Assembly (NCBI RefSeq): GCF_963583255.1
Contig: NC_084807.1
Span: 19,228,072-19,292,071 of the forward strand
Direction of reading: 5' to 3'
DNA: 64,000 nucleotides
Origin: Pyrus communis
Lineage: Eukaryota; Streptophyta; Magnoliopsida; Rosales; Rosaceae
A model generated the notes under the pieces. The model worked only from the letters and a program-made list of their open reading frames with translations. It was not told the DNA's origin and did not search any database. Positions 11,471 through 24,069 of this stretch are shown here, one piece after another (within the stretch, counting starts at the first letter, position 1; each line of letters opens with the position of its first letter). Both the position numbers and the translations under genes were made by a program.

Positions 11471-13680
11471 TGCTTCATCTATTAGGTTGAATTACACAGC
11501 TGATAAACATACCTCGTTCCACCACTTTTTGGGGAAGTATAATGGGAATTAAGAAAATGAATAATTTTCTAAGAGAAAGGGTAACATATATAACAGTTTA
11601 ATTGTTGTATGTGTGAAGTATCTTCAAGCAAATAGTCCACACTCTACAAGGTTGTGGGTGGTCCCTATTCGACGTGTGCATGCTTGGAAACTTTTATTCG
11701 ATGGGAATGTAAAATATGGCTTTGCCCTGTTCTTATGTCGTCGCTTGTGTGTGTGTGTGTGTTTGTCTCTAAAGCAAGCCAACTGAATAAGTTAGAATAG
11801 AAGTAATTATAAGAAAAGAAATTGTACAGGTTTAAAACATTTTCAAAATATATATCAAAATATCTATATTAATAATAACAGTAAAAAAAACAGACAACAT
11901 CAATATTTGCTAATCAAGAAATCAAATCTGATGTGGTAATGACGGAATGACATCTCTAACCTTGTTGCCAAATTAATAGCAGCTTCAAATATTTCTTAAT
12001 TAATTATTAAATATTTTTTTTATTGTTTTCTTCTCTCCTCCATTTTCTCTTTCCTCTGTGTTTTCTCTCTGTGTGTGCAAATTCAGTCCCCTCCCTCATC
12101 CACCTCCATCTCAGTTCTCATCTAAGTCCCTTTTTTCGCTGCCCACCTCCTGATTAGCTTAGCAAGTCCAACCCCAATTAGAACCAACTCGTCTTGTTTT
12201 CTAAGAGATTTGGATAATTACATCCATGGCATTTTGCAGGGGCTGAAATCAATGGATGTGAAAATTATGTGGTGGATGATGATGCATATGCAGGTGATCA
12301 AACTGCTCGATTTGACGGCGAGCCATTGTTGACGTTATTTATGTAGGGCTTGGAGATGGAACCGGCAAGTTTGACTATCAACACTGATGGACAATATTGA
12401 AGGAGCTGGAATCTGGGACTAGTACTAGTTAGTCATCAATCATTTAATTGTTAATTAGTATGAATTTTTATTATTAATTATTTATATGTAAATATAAAAA
12501 AGATAATAGCAATTATGAAAAGAAAATAGTGTAATAAAATAATAGTTTAATTTGATATACTGGGTAGAGAGTAAAACTGTAAAAGATGTTAAAATGTCAC
12601 ATAGGCTGTCAAATTCAAATTTGATCTCTTTTGGAGATGGTCTTAGAGAATCTCCAAAGAAGATGTCAAAAGACATACAATAGTAAAATGGCAACAAACT
12701 CTCTTCAACCGAGCCTTCAGTTTCTTACGTGACGCTGAGTCATTTGAAGGCAAAGCTTTCTATTGTCAAATTTATTTAATGATTTTTAATAGATGTGGTG
12801 CAATATATAATGTGTGTTCTAAGTATCTGATTGGTTGTCTCAATAATTGGATTATTGAATTACAATTGGATCATAATTCAAGGACCATTTCTCCAATTTA
12901 CTTAACAATGTATCATGGTTGTTGAACTTACATATTAGGTGTTTAATTTGAAAGAATTGTGTTGGTGTTGATTACTAGTGGTCATTGGACTAATTAAACT
13001 CAGCAACAGAAAATAAAATAATAACATTAAATTTATGAAACTATTATTAGCATCTTAAAAATCTAATCGTGCAATCTTCATAAGAGTATTTTTTTTCTTC
13101 TAAATATAAAATAATTGAACTACACAATTAAATTTCTAACATGCCAATAAAAATTCTTTAGTTTATGGTATATAAACTAAAGGTCTTTGTAAAAAATTTT
13201 ATTTAATTTCAGAGCCACCTTTGTATCAAAAAATAAGATAGAAAATTCAATGGCACCTTTGCATTGGCAAATGAAAACAACATTGGGATTGGGATATCAC
13301 CATTACAAGAAAAATAAAATTAGCTAGTACTCCGGCACTCATAATTTTTTACATTATCTTAAAAGGCTAACGTGGATCAACGTGGTTCTTTCATGCATAA
13401 CTTGGAGAACAGTAAAAAAATCCAAGTGATTAACTATGAGATGCTTCCATTTACTCAATATTAATTTGTCTAATGGTTTTTAATTGAGAGGAATCTTGAG
13501 AAAATTGATTTGTAAATCAGATCATATCAAAATGTCAGTAGAACTCGTGAGATCCAATGCTCCGATTAAAGCAAAAACAAGTACTATTTTTGCTCCGTTT
13601 CTATTGGATCCAAGGGACAAGGATTCGAATTTAAGAAACCAATTGATAATTTTACGTCGTTTCTTGCAACCCAGTTGTGC
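11471..13680. other. Gene-free AT-rich DNA
   Basis: A CT-rich stretch at about 12025-12150 followed by less AT-rich DNA to about 12430 could be an old element. I cannot define its ends, and the frames there are short. No gene is supported. Confidence 0.5.
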
Positions 13681-13736
13681 GTGCATGGTTCTATTCATGT
13701 CTCTCAACCACTAGTCTTCTAGCTCTTCATCAAGCA
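13681..13736 (+). repeat. 56-bp direct repeat, copy 1
   Basis: This copy matches 13917-13972 with two visible mismatches (TTCTATT versus CCTATG near its start). The two copies sit on either side of the small inverted-repeat element at 13743-13913. Confidence 0.85.
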
Positions 13737-13742
13737 TTCCAT

Positions 13743-13913
13743 GGAGAAATTTTTAATTGTAACGGGAACACGAGTGGTATATTACATGTTTTTATGTAAG
13801 TGGTGGAAAATTTTATTTTTTAAGTACTATTAACTTTTTAATACATATCCCACCATTTGTATAATAGTACGTTATGTACTACTTCGTGTACCGATCACAC
13901 TAAAAATCTCTCC
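13743..13913. mobile_element. 171-bp MITE with ~35-bp inverted ends
   Basis: The left end GGAGAAATTTTTAATTGT and the inverse of the right end (GGAGAGATTTTTAGTGTG) match imperfectly. The match continues through GGGAACACGAGTGGT and its partner ACTACTTCGTGTACC. No coding capacity. No clean target duplication is visible, because the flanks are the two copies of a 56-bp direct repeat. Confidence 0.7.
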
Positions 13914-13916
13914 ATT

Positions 13917-13972
13917 GCATGGTCCTATGCATGTCTCTCAACCACTAGTCTTCTAGCTCTTCATCAAGCATT
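13917..13972 (+). repeat. 56-bp direct repeat, copy 2
   Basis: This is the second copy of 13681-13736. It begins four bases after the MITE. Confidence 0.85.
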
Positions 13973-14494
13973 GTCGCCAAACGTACCATTGGACCCAAAA
14001 TGTACCTCTTAGTGGGACATATTCACCAGATTACCTTGTCGAAATTGCTGGGACCAAACAAAGGTAACCATACATTAAATGGCAATTACCATTAGCAGTA
14101 ACTTTTGATAAAATTCGGTACAATTAATCATCACTACATGATAAGTGGGCTCGCTAGCTAAGTAGTTAAAGACTTAATGACAGGGGGAAAAAAAAAAGTT
14201 AAATATGAAATAAATTTTGATAATTGCATGCCTCTTTTGTGTTGAGGGAGTGTGGTTTGTACTAAAGTACCTTCGGAGGAGCTTGATTAGCCTATTCTTA
14301 ATGTTAGAAGAGCTTCTAGTTTTGAAATGTTAACTTGATCTACAATTTATAAATTTATGGTTGTTTTTGGTTTCAAAATGCAAAGAATCTCGTTTTTCCT
14401 TAACATCGAATCATAAGGTTACAAAAATGAATTTATTTTGATACAACGATATATTTACACCAAATAGTAAGCTTTAAAAATTTTCCATCTCAAA

Positions 14495-17400
14495 TAGGCC
14501 TGGCAAACGGGTCGTGTCTATCGTGTTCGTGTCGTTTTCGTGTAACACCTGTTATCTTAACAGGTCGTGTCATGTCACACCCGTTATCTTAACAGGTCCT
14601 TAACAGGTCGTGTCACTTTACCCAACGGGTAAAGTGACCCAACCCGTTATGACCCGTTAAGAAAAAAAAAAATATTTTTTTAAAATTTGCACATACCACA
14701 CATTGCCACATAAATATTACTTCAAAACATTAAAACATTTCTTGTTCAAGTACTATATCTACACTCGAAAATCCAAGCATATACAAACAATTTTGACGGT
14801 TTGGATTGTTGAAATTAGTTTTGGAGAATTCGTAAAACGATAGATTGACTAACACTTAGAGTTTATTTATACTTTCATTAAGTATAACATAAGATTTTGT
14901 GGTATCCACTTGTGTAAATATTTTAAATTGAAGATCGAATTAATTCATTGTATTGATATAGGGTCAAGGAGTGTAGTTATAAAAAATCATCAAAATCAGA
15001 GTTAAAATAACCGTTAAATCGTGATTTTTCGTTTATAACCGTTGAAAAGCTTTGTCCCGTTACTTGATCTTTGAATGTTTTTTTTTTTTGTGATTTTTTG
15101 CTGATGTGATCTCCAAGCATATACAAACAATTTTGATGGTTTGGATCGTTGAAATTAGTTTTGGAGAATTCGTAAAATGATAGATTGACTAACACTTAGA
15201 ATTTATTTATACTTTTATTAAGTATAACATAAGATTTTGTGGTATCCACTTGTGTAAATATTTTAAATTGAAGATCGAATTCATTCATTGTATTCATATA
15301 GGGTCAAGGAGTGTAGTTATAAAAAATCATCAAAATCGGGGTTAAAATAACCGTTAAATCGTGATTTTTCTTTTATAACCGTTAAAAAGCTTTGTCCTGT
15401 TACTTGATCTTTGAATGTTTTTTTTGTGATTTTTTGCTAATGTGATCTCCAAGCATATACAAACAATTTTGACAGTTTGGATCGTTAAAATTAGTTTTGG
15501 AGAATTCGTAAAACGATAGATTGACTAACACTTAGAGTTTATTTATACTTTTATTAAGTATAACATAAGATTTTGTGGTATCCACTTGTGTAAATATTTT
15601 AAATTGAAGATCGAATTCATTCATTGTATTCATATAGGGTCAAGGAGTGTAGTTATAAAAAATCATCAAAATCGGAGTTAAAATAACCGTTAAATCGTGA
15701 TTTTTCGTTTATAACCGTTGAAAAGCTTTGTCCCGTTACTTGATCTCTGAATGTTTTTTTTTTATGATTTTTTGCTGATGTGATCTCCAAGCATATACAA
15801 ACAATTTTGACTGTTTGGATCGTTGAAATTAGTTTTGGAGAATTCGTAAAATGATAGATTGACTAACACTTAGAGTTTATTTATACTTTTATTAAGTATA
15901 ACATAAGATTTTGTGGTATCCACTTGTGTAAATATTTTAAATTGAAGATCGAACTCATTCATTGTATTCATATAGAGTCAAGGAGTGTATTTATAAAAAA
16001 TCATCAAAATAGGAGTTAAAATAACCGTTAAATCGTGATTTTTCGTTTATAACCGTTGAAAAGCTTTGTCCCGTTACTTGATCTTTGAATGTTTTTTTTT
16101 TCTGTGATTTTTTGCTGATGTGATCTCCAAGCATATACAAAAAAATTTGACGGTTTGGATCGTTGAAATTAGTTTTGGAGAATTCGTAAAACGATAGATT
16201 GACTAACACTTAGAGTTTATTTATACTTTCATTAAGTATAACATAAAAATTTGTGGTATCCACTTGTGTAAATATTTTAAATTGAAGATCGAATTCATTC
16301 ATTGTATTCATATAGGGTCAATGAGTGTAGTTATAAAAAATCATCAAAATCGGAGTTAAAATAACCGTTAAATCGTGATTTTTCACCGTTGAAAAGCTTT
16401 GTCCCATTACTTGATCTCTGAATGTTTTTTTTTTGTGATTTTTTGCTGATGTGATCTCCAAGCATATACAAATAATTTTGACGGTTTGGATCGTTGAAAT
16501 TAGTTTTGGAGAATTCGTAAAACGATAGATTGACTAACACTTAGAGTTTATTTATATTTTGATTAAGTATAACATAAGATTTTGTGGTACTCACTTGTGT
16601 AAATATTTTAAATTGAAGATCGAATTCATTCATTGTATTCATATAGGGTCAAGGAGTGTAGTTATAAAAAATCATCAAAATCGGAGTTAAAATAACCGTT
16701 AAATCGTGATTTTTCGTTTATAACCGTTGAAAAGCTTTGTCCCGTTACTTGATCTTTGAATGTTTATTTTTTATGATTTTTTGTTGATGTGATCTCAAAG
16801 CATATACAAACAAGTTTGACGGTTGGGATCGTTGAAATTAGTTTTGGAGAATTCGTATGTCATCAATCAAGTTCCGTGTGTGTGTGTGTATATATATTTA
16901 TTAAGTAGATTTAAATCTATTTATTTTGTATGTATAAATTATAATTGACTGGTACACGGAATAGTACATACATCACGTGTCACGTGTGTCATTATAAAAA
17001 TAGTGAGATATGTCATGACAGTCATGTGTATGATAAAAAGTTAATAACTTTAAAAAAAAAAAAAAAAAAAAAAAATTTCTCACCACTTTTATTAATTTTC
17101 ATTTTTCCCTCTCTTTTTTGTTTCCTTTTCAACTTTTTCTTATCATTTTCGCTTTTCCCTCCAACATCTTTCCCTAATTCCCTCACTTTTTTGTTTTATT
17201 TTCAACTTTTCTTAACATTTTCATTTTCCCTCCATTTTTTTTTTCAAAAAGGGCGGCAAGTTGGCAACGGCAAGAAATTGATTATTGAAATTTGAATGGA
17301 AAGAAATCACATCAAATTTCAATGGATGCAAAATCATGCAATGCATCATGCATATTAAATTATTAATTAATAATTATTATAGTTTTTATAAAATTTAATA

Positions 17401-17789
17401 TATATATATATATAATTATTATAGATAGACTTAATATTTTGGGGGTATAATTATTATAGTATATATAATTATTATAATTATTATAAATTGTATAGTTAAT
17501 TGAATATATATATATATATTTATTATAATTTTTAGGGGTATAAAATTGTAAAATTAATGTATATAATTATTACAGTATTTTTTTAGGGTTATAAAATTAT
17601 AAAAATAATATTCTGCTTATCGTATATCGTGTTACCCACGTGTATACCCGAACCAACCCGTTATCTTAACAGGTGCTTATCGGGTTACTCGATAACGACC
17701 CGATTCGTTATCGTGTCGACCCAAACACCTGTTAATTTCGTATCGTGTCGTGTCGGGTTATCGGGTCGTGTCAGAAATTGTCAGGCCTA
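14495..17789. mobile_element. 3.3-kb non-autonomous hAT-like element carrying a tandem array
   Basis: The ends are TAGGCCTGGCAA and TTGTCAGGCCTA, a 12-bp terminal inverted repeat with one mismatch. They are flanked by a perfect 8-bp duplication, ATCTCAAA, at 14487-14494 and 17790-17797. An 8-bp duplication is the hallmark of the hAT superfamily. Both subterminal zones (14505-14660 and 17625-17775) are packed with short motifs such as AACAGGT, ACCCGTTA and CGTGTCG in both orientations, as expected for transposase binding sites. The interior holds six and a part copies of a ~338-bp repeat, then AT-rich sequence. There is no transposase ORF, so movement would need an enzyme supplied in trans. 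Confidence 0.87.
14775..16858 (+). repeat. ~338-bp tandem array, six copies plus a partial
   Basis: Copies start with AAGCATATACAAA at 14775, 15115, 15451, 15789, 16129, 16460 (one base change) and 16798, so the periods are 340, 336, 338, 340, 331 and 338. The copies are highly similar. The shortest has lost about ten bases of CGTTTATAAC near 16385. The last copy is cut off at GAATTCGT (16858). A poly-T tract of variable length accounts for most of the length differences. Short minus-strand frames of ~70 codons recur in some copies but are just the repeat read through. Confidence 0.95.
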
Positions 17790-17797
17790 ATCTCAAA

Positions 17798-18075
17798 GGA
17801 GAGCAAGGACGTCGAATGGGAAATCTCGATAACTACTTGTTGTAATGCACATGGGATGAGTATGCCACATCAGCTATGCCACACAAGCAGTGACTTAAGT
17901 CCTATGCTAGCTCAATTAAATTCAGTTGTATAAATACTTTTCCCTCCTAGTGTATTAGATAAATTTGGCTTGTAATAACCGTTTGGTGTAAGAAATAAAA
18001 TTAAGCTCTCTCTTTCTTTTCTCTGAAGCTGTCTCTTTCTAAATTCTTCATTTCTTGAATTCTGCCATGGATGTT
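17798..18075 (+). mobile_element. LTR-like remnant
   Basis: A TATA-like GTATAAATACTT (near 17928) is followed by a CT-rich stretch and the text CTTGAATTCTGCC, which looks like the R-U5 end of a plant LTR. The partner LTR is not found and the left boundary is hidden by the hAT-like element. This is a tentative call. Confidence 0.3.
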
Positions 18076-18418
18076 AAGAATGGATTCTCATGACACTTGC
18101 TATTCAGTGATGGTGAGCTGATCAAGCAAGGAGAATCCAAATGTTCTTGCTAATCGGCATAGTACCAACCGTGTCTTCCTACCCTGAAGGCTAAGAAGGC
18201 TCCTCCTATAGTCTTAAGCCAAAATTGTGGCACAACCTTTCTCCCCTGCACATACTGCACATTATTTGGATTCAAGATATGGAGCAAACCGCGATATGTT
18301 AACTGAATATTAGTATTATGAACAATATTATATTGACGTATTAATACCAATATGTTGATGCCTAATTAACAATATCTATTAAATAGCTATCTCATATCAA
18401 ACAATCTCGATGAAATAT
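18076..18418. other. Unassigned spacer
   Basis: A 66-codon minus-strand frame lies at 18150-18350. I do not recognise it and see no matching splice or start context. No feature is claimed. Confidence 0.4.
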
Positions 18419-19023
18419 TGTGGAGCAAAAAATAATTCCAAAAATTATGGAATTGACACGTGGATTATTTCCCAAGAAAAACAAGACTGTCCATATTAAA
18501 TGAGGAGGGAGCAATCTCATTTACCACGTGGAGCTGAGGTAGAGCAGAGATCAACGACTAGTCAAGGCACCCTGCCCTTAGGAAAAGTCATAGGTATTTA
18601 TGATAGAATAATTCATTATTCCTATCATAAATACATTCCTAATCAAAGAAGTTTTCAAGTAAGTAATTCTAATTCCATTTATTTAGGATATTTACCTTAT
18701 TACTCGAATATTATTTACACAAATATCTTGGAATATTCCCACTTAAACACAACCCTAGGGCCAGCCACCCACAAACCCTAGAGGGCCTGCCCACTTCCTC
18801 CTTCTCTCCTATAAATACCCACTTTATCTTCAAAATTCAGGAAGTCATTTTGCTACCCACAAACTCCTAAATACATTCTTTTCAGAATTCTAACTTTGGC
18901 ATCAAATATTCTTCAGCCAAAGCCTCCCATTCATCATGGTCGCGTGAGACTTTTGACCTTAATCTTAGGTGTCATTATTTTGTAAGTGCATTTTCACAGA
19001 GATGACGGAAATTTATATCCACA
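18419..19023 (+). mobile_element. Probable solo LTR, ~605 bp
   Basis: The segment begins TGTGGA and ends TCCACA, a perfect 6-bp inverted end of TG...CA form. ATAT flanks both sides, so a 4-bp match is visible where 5 bp is usual. It contains a TATA box (CTATAAATACCC near 18810) with downstream text typical of plant LTR leaders, a G-box-like CACGTGG near 18525, and a 13-bp stem at 18594-18634. No internal retrotransposon sequence adjoins it. Confidence 0.5.
18594..18634. repeat. Perfect 13-bp stem hairpin
   Basis: GTATTTATGATAG at 18594-18606 and CTATCATAAATAC at 18622-18634 are exact inverses around a 15-nt loop. It lies in the presumed LTR upstream of its TATA box. Confidence 0.85.
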
Positions 19024-19659
19024 ATATCTAATGAAAATGAACATAGTTAACAGGATATTAATATTCAATTGTGATATCGTCAATCATGTCGTTTCTAGAT
19101 CGTACGTAGTCCATACGCACGACACGTTTGTGACGATAAATTTCGATTGTAGCAATGGTAGGTTGTTGATGGCTCAATAACCCAAACATTCTATTAGTTC
19201 CTTCCGGGTGTTTCCAAACTTTCCATGGTTTTTTGTTGTCTGCAGTACTGTCTTCCTTTGAGTACACAATCCATCTTATATTGACAAGAAAAACAATTAC
19301 TCGTCGTTGTGGACCTAATTTTTAGATAGTACGTTAAGTTTGTTTACGTGACATGTGAAGAAAACATGGCAACACATCTTAGTTGTTATAATAATTAAAC
19401 TTCAGCGTGGCTAGACTAAATATAAACAAACGAATCATTATCTGTCAGTATTCCTCTTAATTTTTTAATGGGAAAAAAGCTTTTTTTGTTTTTCTTGGGT
19501 CAAATTTTCAACTGGCTTAACTCATAAGGCTAAGCCTGAGAAAGTACTATCATATTATGTGGCCCATGTTGAGCCCAACCAAAACTACCTGGCCCAAACA
19601 TAAAAAAGGAAGTATATGCAGATCCTCCCCAAAAAATTGAAAAAAAAAAACCTATTATG
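19024..19659. other. Spacer before Copia-B
   Basis: I see no gene or element here. There are short A runs near 19640. Confidence 0.5.
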
Positions 19660-19726
19660 TGTTGTGGCCTATATTTAACTGACAGGAGAAAGGGGGCACA
19701 TAGAAAAAAAAAAAATATATATATAC

Positions 19727-19769
<43 letters not shown>

Positions 19770-19947
19770 TTTGTAGGGTTGTGTAAATGATGTGTTATTC
19801 CTTCTACGCAGTGCCTTTAATTATAGTAATAAGGGAGAGAAGAAATCATTCTCCTCCAAGGAATACAGGTCCTAATAGGGAAGAATAGTTAGAATCAAAT
19901 CTAATCTAGGATTTACACAATCACACTTAAATACAAAGTTTATAACA
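19660..19947 (-). repeat. Copia-B left LTR
   Basis: It starts TGTTGTGGCCT and ends TTTATAACA. It is ~39 bp longer than its partner, mainly because of an expanded (AG)n tract at 19731-19767 and an adjacent A/AT-rich run. Confidence 0.9.
19731..19767. repeat. (AG)n microsatellite in an LTR
   Basis: About 18 AG dinucleotides in the left LTR of Copia-B. The other LTRs of this family have only short AGAG runs at this place. Confidence 0.95.
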
Positions 19948-20339
19948 TTCCCCCTTGAGTGTGTAAATACTCAAGTAGATTTGGCATCATGTAGAGTTGA
20001 GGAAGTCGACACGTCGGCACTAATTCTGGGAACACGCTAGTCTCAAATAAGGTAGGAACTTGTATCAAGAACTAAGTCTCACAAACAACCCGATGACTAT
20101 GGTAAAACCCAAGTAGGGACAAAACTCATAAGCTAAGGAAAAATGCGTGAGAAATGCAATGTCAAATGAAACATCTACGGGACGTCATCAGGGATATGAT
20201 CAACCAAAGGTGGGTGTCTCGCCAAAACATCGTTAGGTAGCAAAAACCCAAAAGGAAAAATGCTCCAAATCGTGGGAAAAGAGTACATTAAGATCAAGTA
20301 AATATACTTCAGGATACTCCCCCTGAGTTTGACATAATT

Positions 20340-23300
20340 CCAAAGAGAACTAACAATGTTACAACTTAGAAAGTTTACGCATACCTATTCCTTGAACAAG
20401 CTTCTGAAACGTTGCCTTCAGTAGTGAATTGGTGAAGAGGTCGGCCATATTGTCTTGTGAATGGATTTGTGTGACTTCAATCTTCTGATGCTCTTGTTGT
20501 TAATGTGAGAATAAGAATTTCAGCGCAATGTGCTTGATGTTGTTTCTTTTGATGTAACCCTTCTTGACCTATTCGATGCATGTTGCATTGTCTTCATAGA
20601 TTGTTGTCAAGACGTCTATGACGGGGTAAAGATCGCAGAAGCTTCGAATATGGCCCATAACTGCTCTTAACCAAAAGCATTCCCGAGTTGCTTAGTGTAA
20701 GGCGAGAATTTCATCATAGTTAGACGAAGTGGCAATTAAGGTCTGTTTAGTTGACCTCCAAGTGTGATGCCTCCAATCGTAAAGACATAGCCCATTTGAG
20801 AGCACGCCTTGTGTGGATCAGATAAGTATCCTACGTCAGCATAATCAACAAGGCAAGAATCGACTCGAGATGAGGGGGTGCGACATCACTCGAGGATCTG
20901 AAGGGATAGAATAAGCCTAGATCCGTAGTACCCTTAAGGTAACAAAAGATGTCTTTAACACTAGTTCAATTTTTGCATGTTGGTGAATTACTGTACTTGC
21001 CAAAAGATTAACAGCGAAGGAGATGTTGGGTCTAGTTCATTGAGCTAAGTACAATAAAGTGTCTATTACACTTACATAAAGCTCCAAAATCTCTTTATCA
21101 TCCTCATTTGGACGGAAGGGATCTCGTTTTTCATCTAGCGATCGAACGAATATAGGAGTACTCAAAGACTTCACTTTATCCTTGTTAAAGTGGTGCAACA
21201 TCTTCTGGGTGTAGTTCGATTGATGTACTAAGATTCCATCCAAACGGCGCTTTATCTCAAGACCGAGATAGTATCGAGTCTTTCCTAGATCTTTCATCTT
21301 AAATTTCGACTTCAAGTGCACGGCGGTTCACTCGATCTCTTCAGGAGTTCCTATGAGGTTCATGTCGTCGACATAAACTGCAACAATCGTAAAACCGGAA
21401 TGTAACTTCTTAATGAGAACACAAGGGCATAGTTTATTGTTCACTTATCCCTGACAAGTCAATTACTCACTCAAACAGTTATACCACATTCTTCTGGATT
21501 ACTTCAAACCGTAGAGTGAATGCCTCAACTGAATTGAGAACATGTTGTGAGGTTTGGAAATATTTGATCTAGTCAATATAAGTCATTCGAAAACTTTCGT
21601 ATAGATTTCCGTATCAAGATCCCCATAAGGATATGCAGTTACTATGTCCATTAGCTGCATACTCAGTTTTTCAGAAACTACCTAACTGATAAGATAGCGA
21701 CAAGTAATGACATCCATAATGGGTGAATAAGTTTCATAACAGTCAATCATAGGGCGTTGTGAGAAGCCTTGTGCAACAAGATAAGCTTTGTAATGCACAA
21801 TTTCGTTCTTCTCATTAAGCTTCTGAACGAAAACCCACTTGAGGAACCAGTCTTCACATGTGAAAGAGTAAGAGCTACAGGTCCAAATATATTACATTTC
21901 GCAAGCAAATCAAGTTCGAATTGGATCACTTGTTTCCAGCTTGACCAATCAGTTCTACGTCGAAATCCATCAACGAAACAAGGTTCAATGTCATTGCTCA
22001 ACATGATCTCAGTAGCTATTGCATATGCTAATGCATCGTCGATGATCATCTCATTTCTACACCAAACATCATCCATGCTAGCATAATGGATCAAAATCTC
22101 ATAATTCTTGGGAGGTGGATTTGTCTCTTCAATGACATTTCCGTAATCTAGAATTTCCTTATGAGTTAGATAGAATGAGTAGGTGACAATCGGATTCACG
22201 GTAAGCTCTTCAAGGGCCTCTGCCATGGGTTTCCTCTTTCGAGGTTATGAATCCCTTGAACCAAGTGGCCTACCACACTTCTGTGTAAGGGCAAATGATT
22301 GGCTAGCCACTAATGTACGTGGATCGGCCAAGTTAGTGTCTTGGGTTTCCATGAGGGAAGTCTGTCGTGCATTTGATATCTTTGCAAGCACATTCGTAGC
22401 TAGAATATGTGATCTTGTCACTCGCACTAGATTCGTGAAACCATCTGGCATGCTCTGAGCTACGCTCTGAATATCTAATATGCGATGCACTTCAGTTTCA
22501 GACTGAGCGGTGCGGGGATCTAAATGAGACAAAGTGGAAGTCGTCCACGATAATTCGCGTTGTTCTTCAGGAACGTTGACTATCTTATCATCCCCTAACG
22601 ACGAGAAGACTACCTCATAAAAGTGACATTCCAGAAAACGAGCGGTAAATAGATCATCTGTCAAAGGTTCCAAGTAACAAATGATTGAAGGAGAATCATA
22701 TCCAACATAGATTCCCATCATTCACTGAGGTCCAATTTTTATACGTAAGGGTGGCGAAATCGGCACATAAACCGCACAACCAAAAACGTGCAAATGCAAT
22801 ATGTCAGTTTCGTATCCAGTAACCAACTGAAGGGCGTTATATGGTTAAGTCGCAAAAAGCCTCAGGCGAACCAACATGGCTATGTGCAATATTGCATAGA
22901 CCTAAGTAGCAATCGGAAGCTTGGTACGTATAACTAATGATCGAGCAATCATTTGTAAGCACTTAATGACTGTCTCTACCAGGCCGCTCTGGGTATGAAC
23001 ATGGGTTACTGGATGTTTAACTTCAACCCCAACCAACATGCAATATTCATCAAAAGTTTTAGATGTGAATTCTCTAGCATTATCCAATCAAATAGATTTG
23101 ATCGGATAATCAAGGTGGTGAGCTCTCAGCTTGATAACATGAACTAACAGTTTGGAGATTGCAGCATTCCTTGTGGACAGTAAGCACACGTGTGACCAAC
23201 ATGTAGAGGCGTTAACTAAGACCATAAGATATCTAAATGGTCCGCATAGAGGGTGAATCGATCCACAAATGTCCCCCTTAATCCTTTGTAGAAAAATAGG

Positions 23301-24069
23301 AGGATTCAAATGAATCATGTCATAAGAAGGCTTAATAATAAGTTTTCCCATTGTGCAGATGTGACACGCTATTCCTTGAATTGAACCTAAACTTCGGGTT
23401 AGTGAATGCCCGTGTGATGATTTGAGGATACAACGCATCACTATTTGTCCAGAGTGTCCCAAGCGATCATGCAAAAATGTAATTTTGTGTGCTCTCATAG
23501 TGGCTCTCTGTAAAGCATATAGTTGTAGTATACAGACCACTCGGAATACTCTCCATCTTCTCTAGAATACACTTCTGGCCATATTCGTAGGAAGTGATGC
23601 ACAAAAATTCAACTTCGTGAACTTCTGAGCCCTATATTGTTGTTGCAGGACAATATTAATAGCAGAGAATGTCGAATAGGTCTTCTCCAGGAGATCCTCT
23701 TCAATCAAGTTCTCGTTACAAAACTTGAGAAGTGATCAAATTCGACAAACTTCATAATTATATTCATTCATGGACTTAAAGTCTTAGAAGCGTAAATGAT
23801 CCCAGTCATGTCTTGCTTCAGGTAAGAAGATGTCCTTTTGGTGATCAAAGTGATCAACCAAAGTGACCCAGTGCGTCATGAATGTGTTTTTAGATGAAAA
23901 TCATGGTAATGGTTTTCTCAGCTTCCCTAACTGGGTTGTTCGTCTGATCTTCAATGGTGGGACACAAAATTATTATGGTGAGGTGGAGTTTCACATCTTA
24001 GACCCACTTGAGGTAGTTTCTTCTAGAAACCTCTAAATCGGTGAAGTCGAGTTTGTTCAAATTTGACAT
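20340..24069 (-). pseudogene. Copia-B gag-pol remnant
   Basis: This is a Ty1/copia polyprotein broken into several frames. Gag starts at the ATG at 24069 (same start context as Copia-C) and runs to about 23640. A HHCC-type pre-integrase zinc finger is in 23088-23540 (HDRLGHSG and CHICTMGK are visible) and integrase text with DNAREFTSKTFDEYC is in 22902-23087. The linker to RT is at 22245-22721 and RT is at 21747-22226 and onward. The RT catalytic YVDD codons are intact at 21364-21375, and the RT tail is at 21037-21321 (KMKDLGKTRYYLGLEIKR). The RNase H end is at about 20340-20650. Stops and frameshifts separate all of these. The zinc knuckle and protease are missing because of a ~1-kb deletion near 23620. 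Confidence 0.85.

Noticed and set aside
14977..16540. Recurring ~70-codon minus-strand frames in the 338-bp array
   Set aside because: They recur because the DNA repeats. Some copies are frame-broken by poly-T length changes, and no domain is visible.
14775..16858. CRISPR-like or rDNA-spacer array
   Set aside because: The units are whole ~338-bp tandem copies without unique spacers, in a plant hAT-like element, and no rRNA genes are near.
16945..17295. 116-codon frame with a long Lys run
   Set aside because: It is made by an A run followed by CT-rich DNA inside the hAT-like element; not coding.
21769..22458. Plus-strand frames opposite the Copia-B RT and linker region
   Set aside because: They are shadows of the minus-strand polyprotein remnant, whose motifs are clear.
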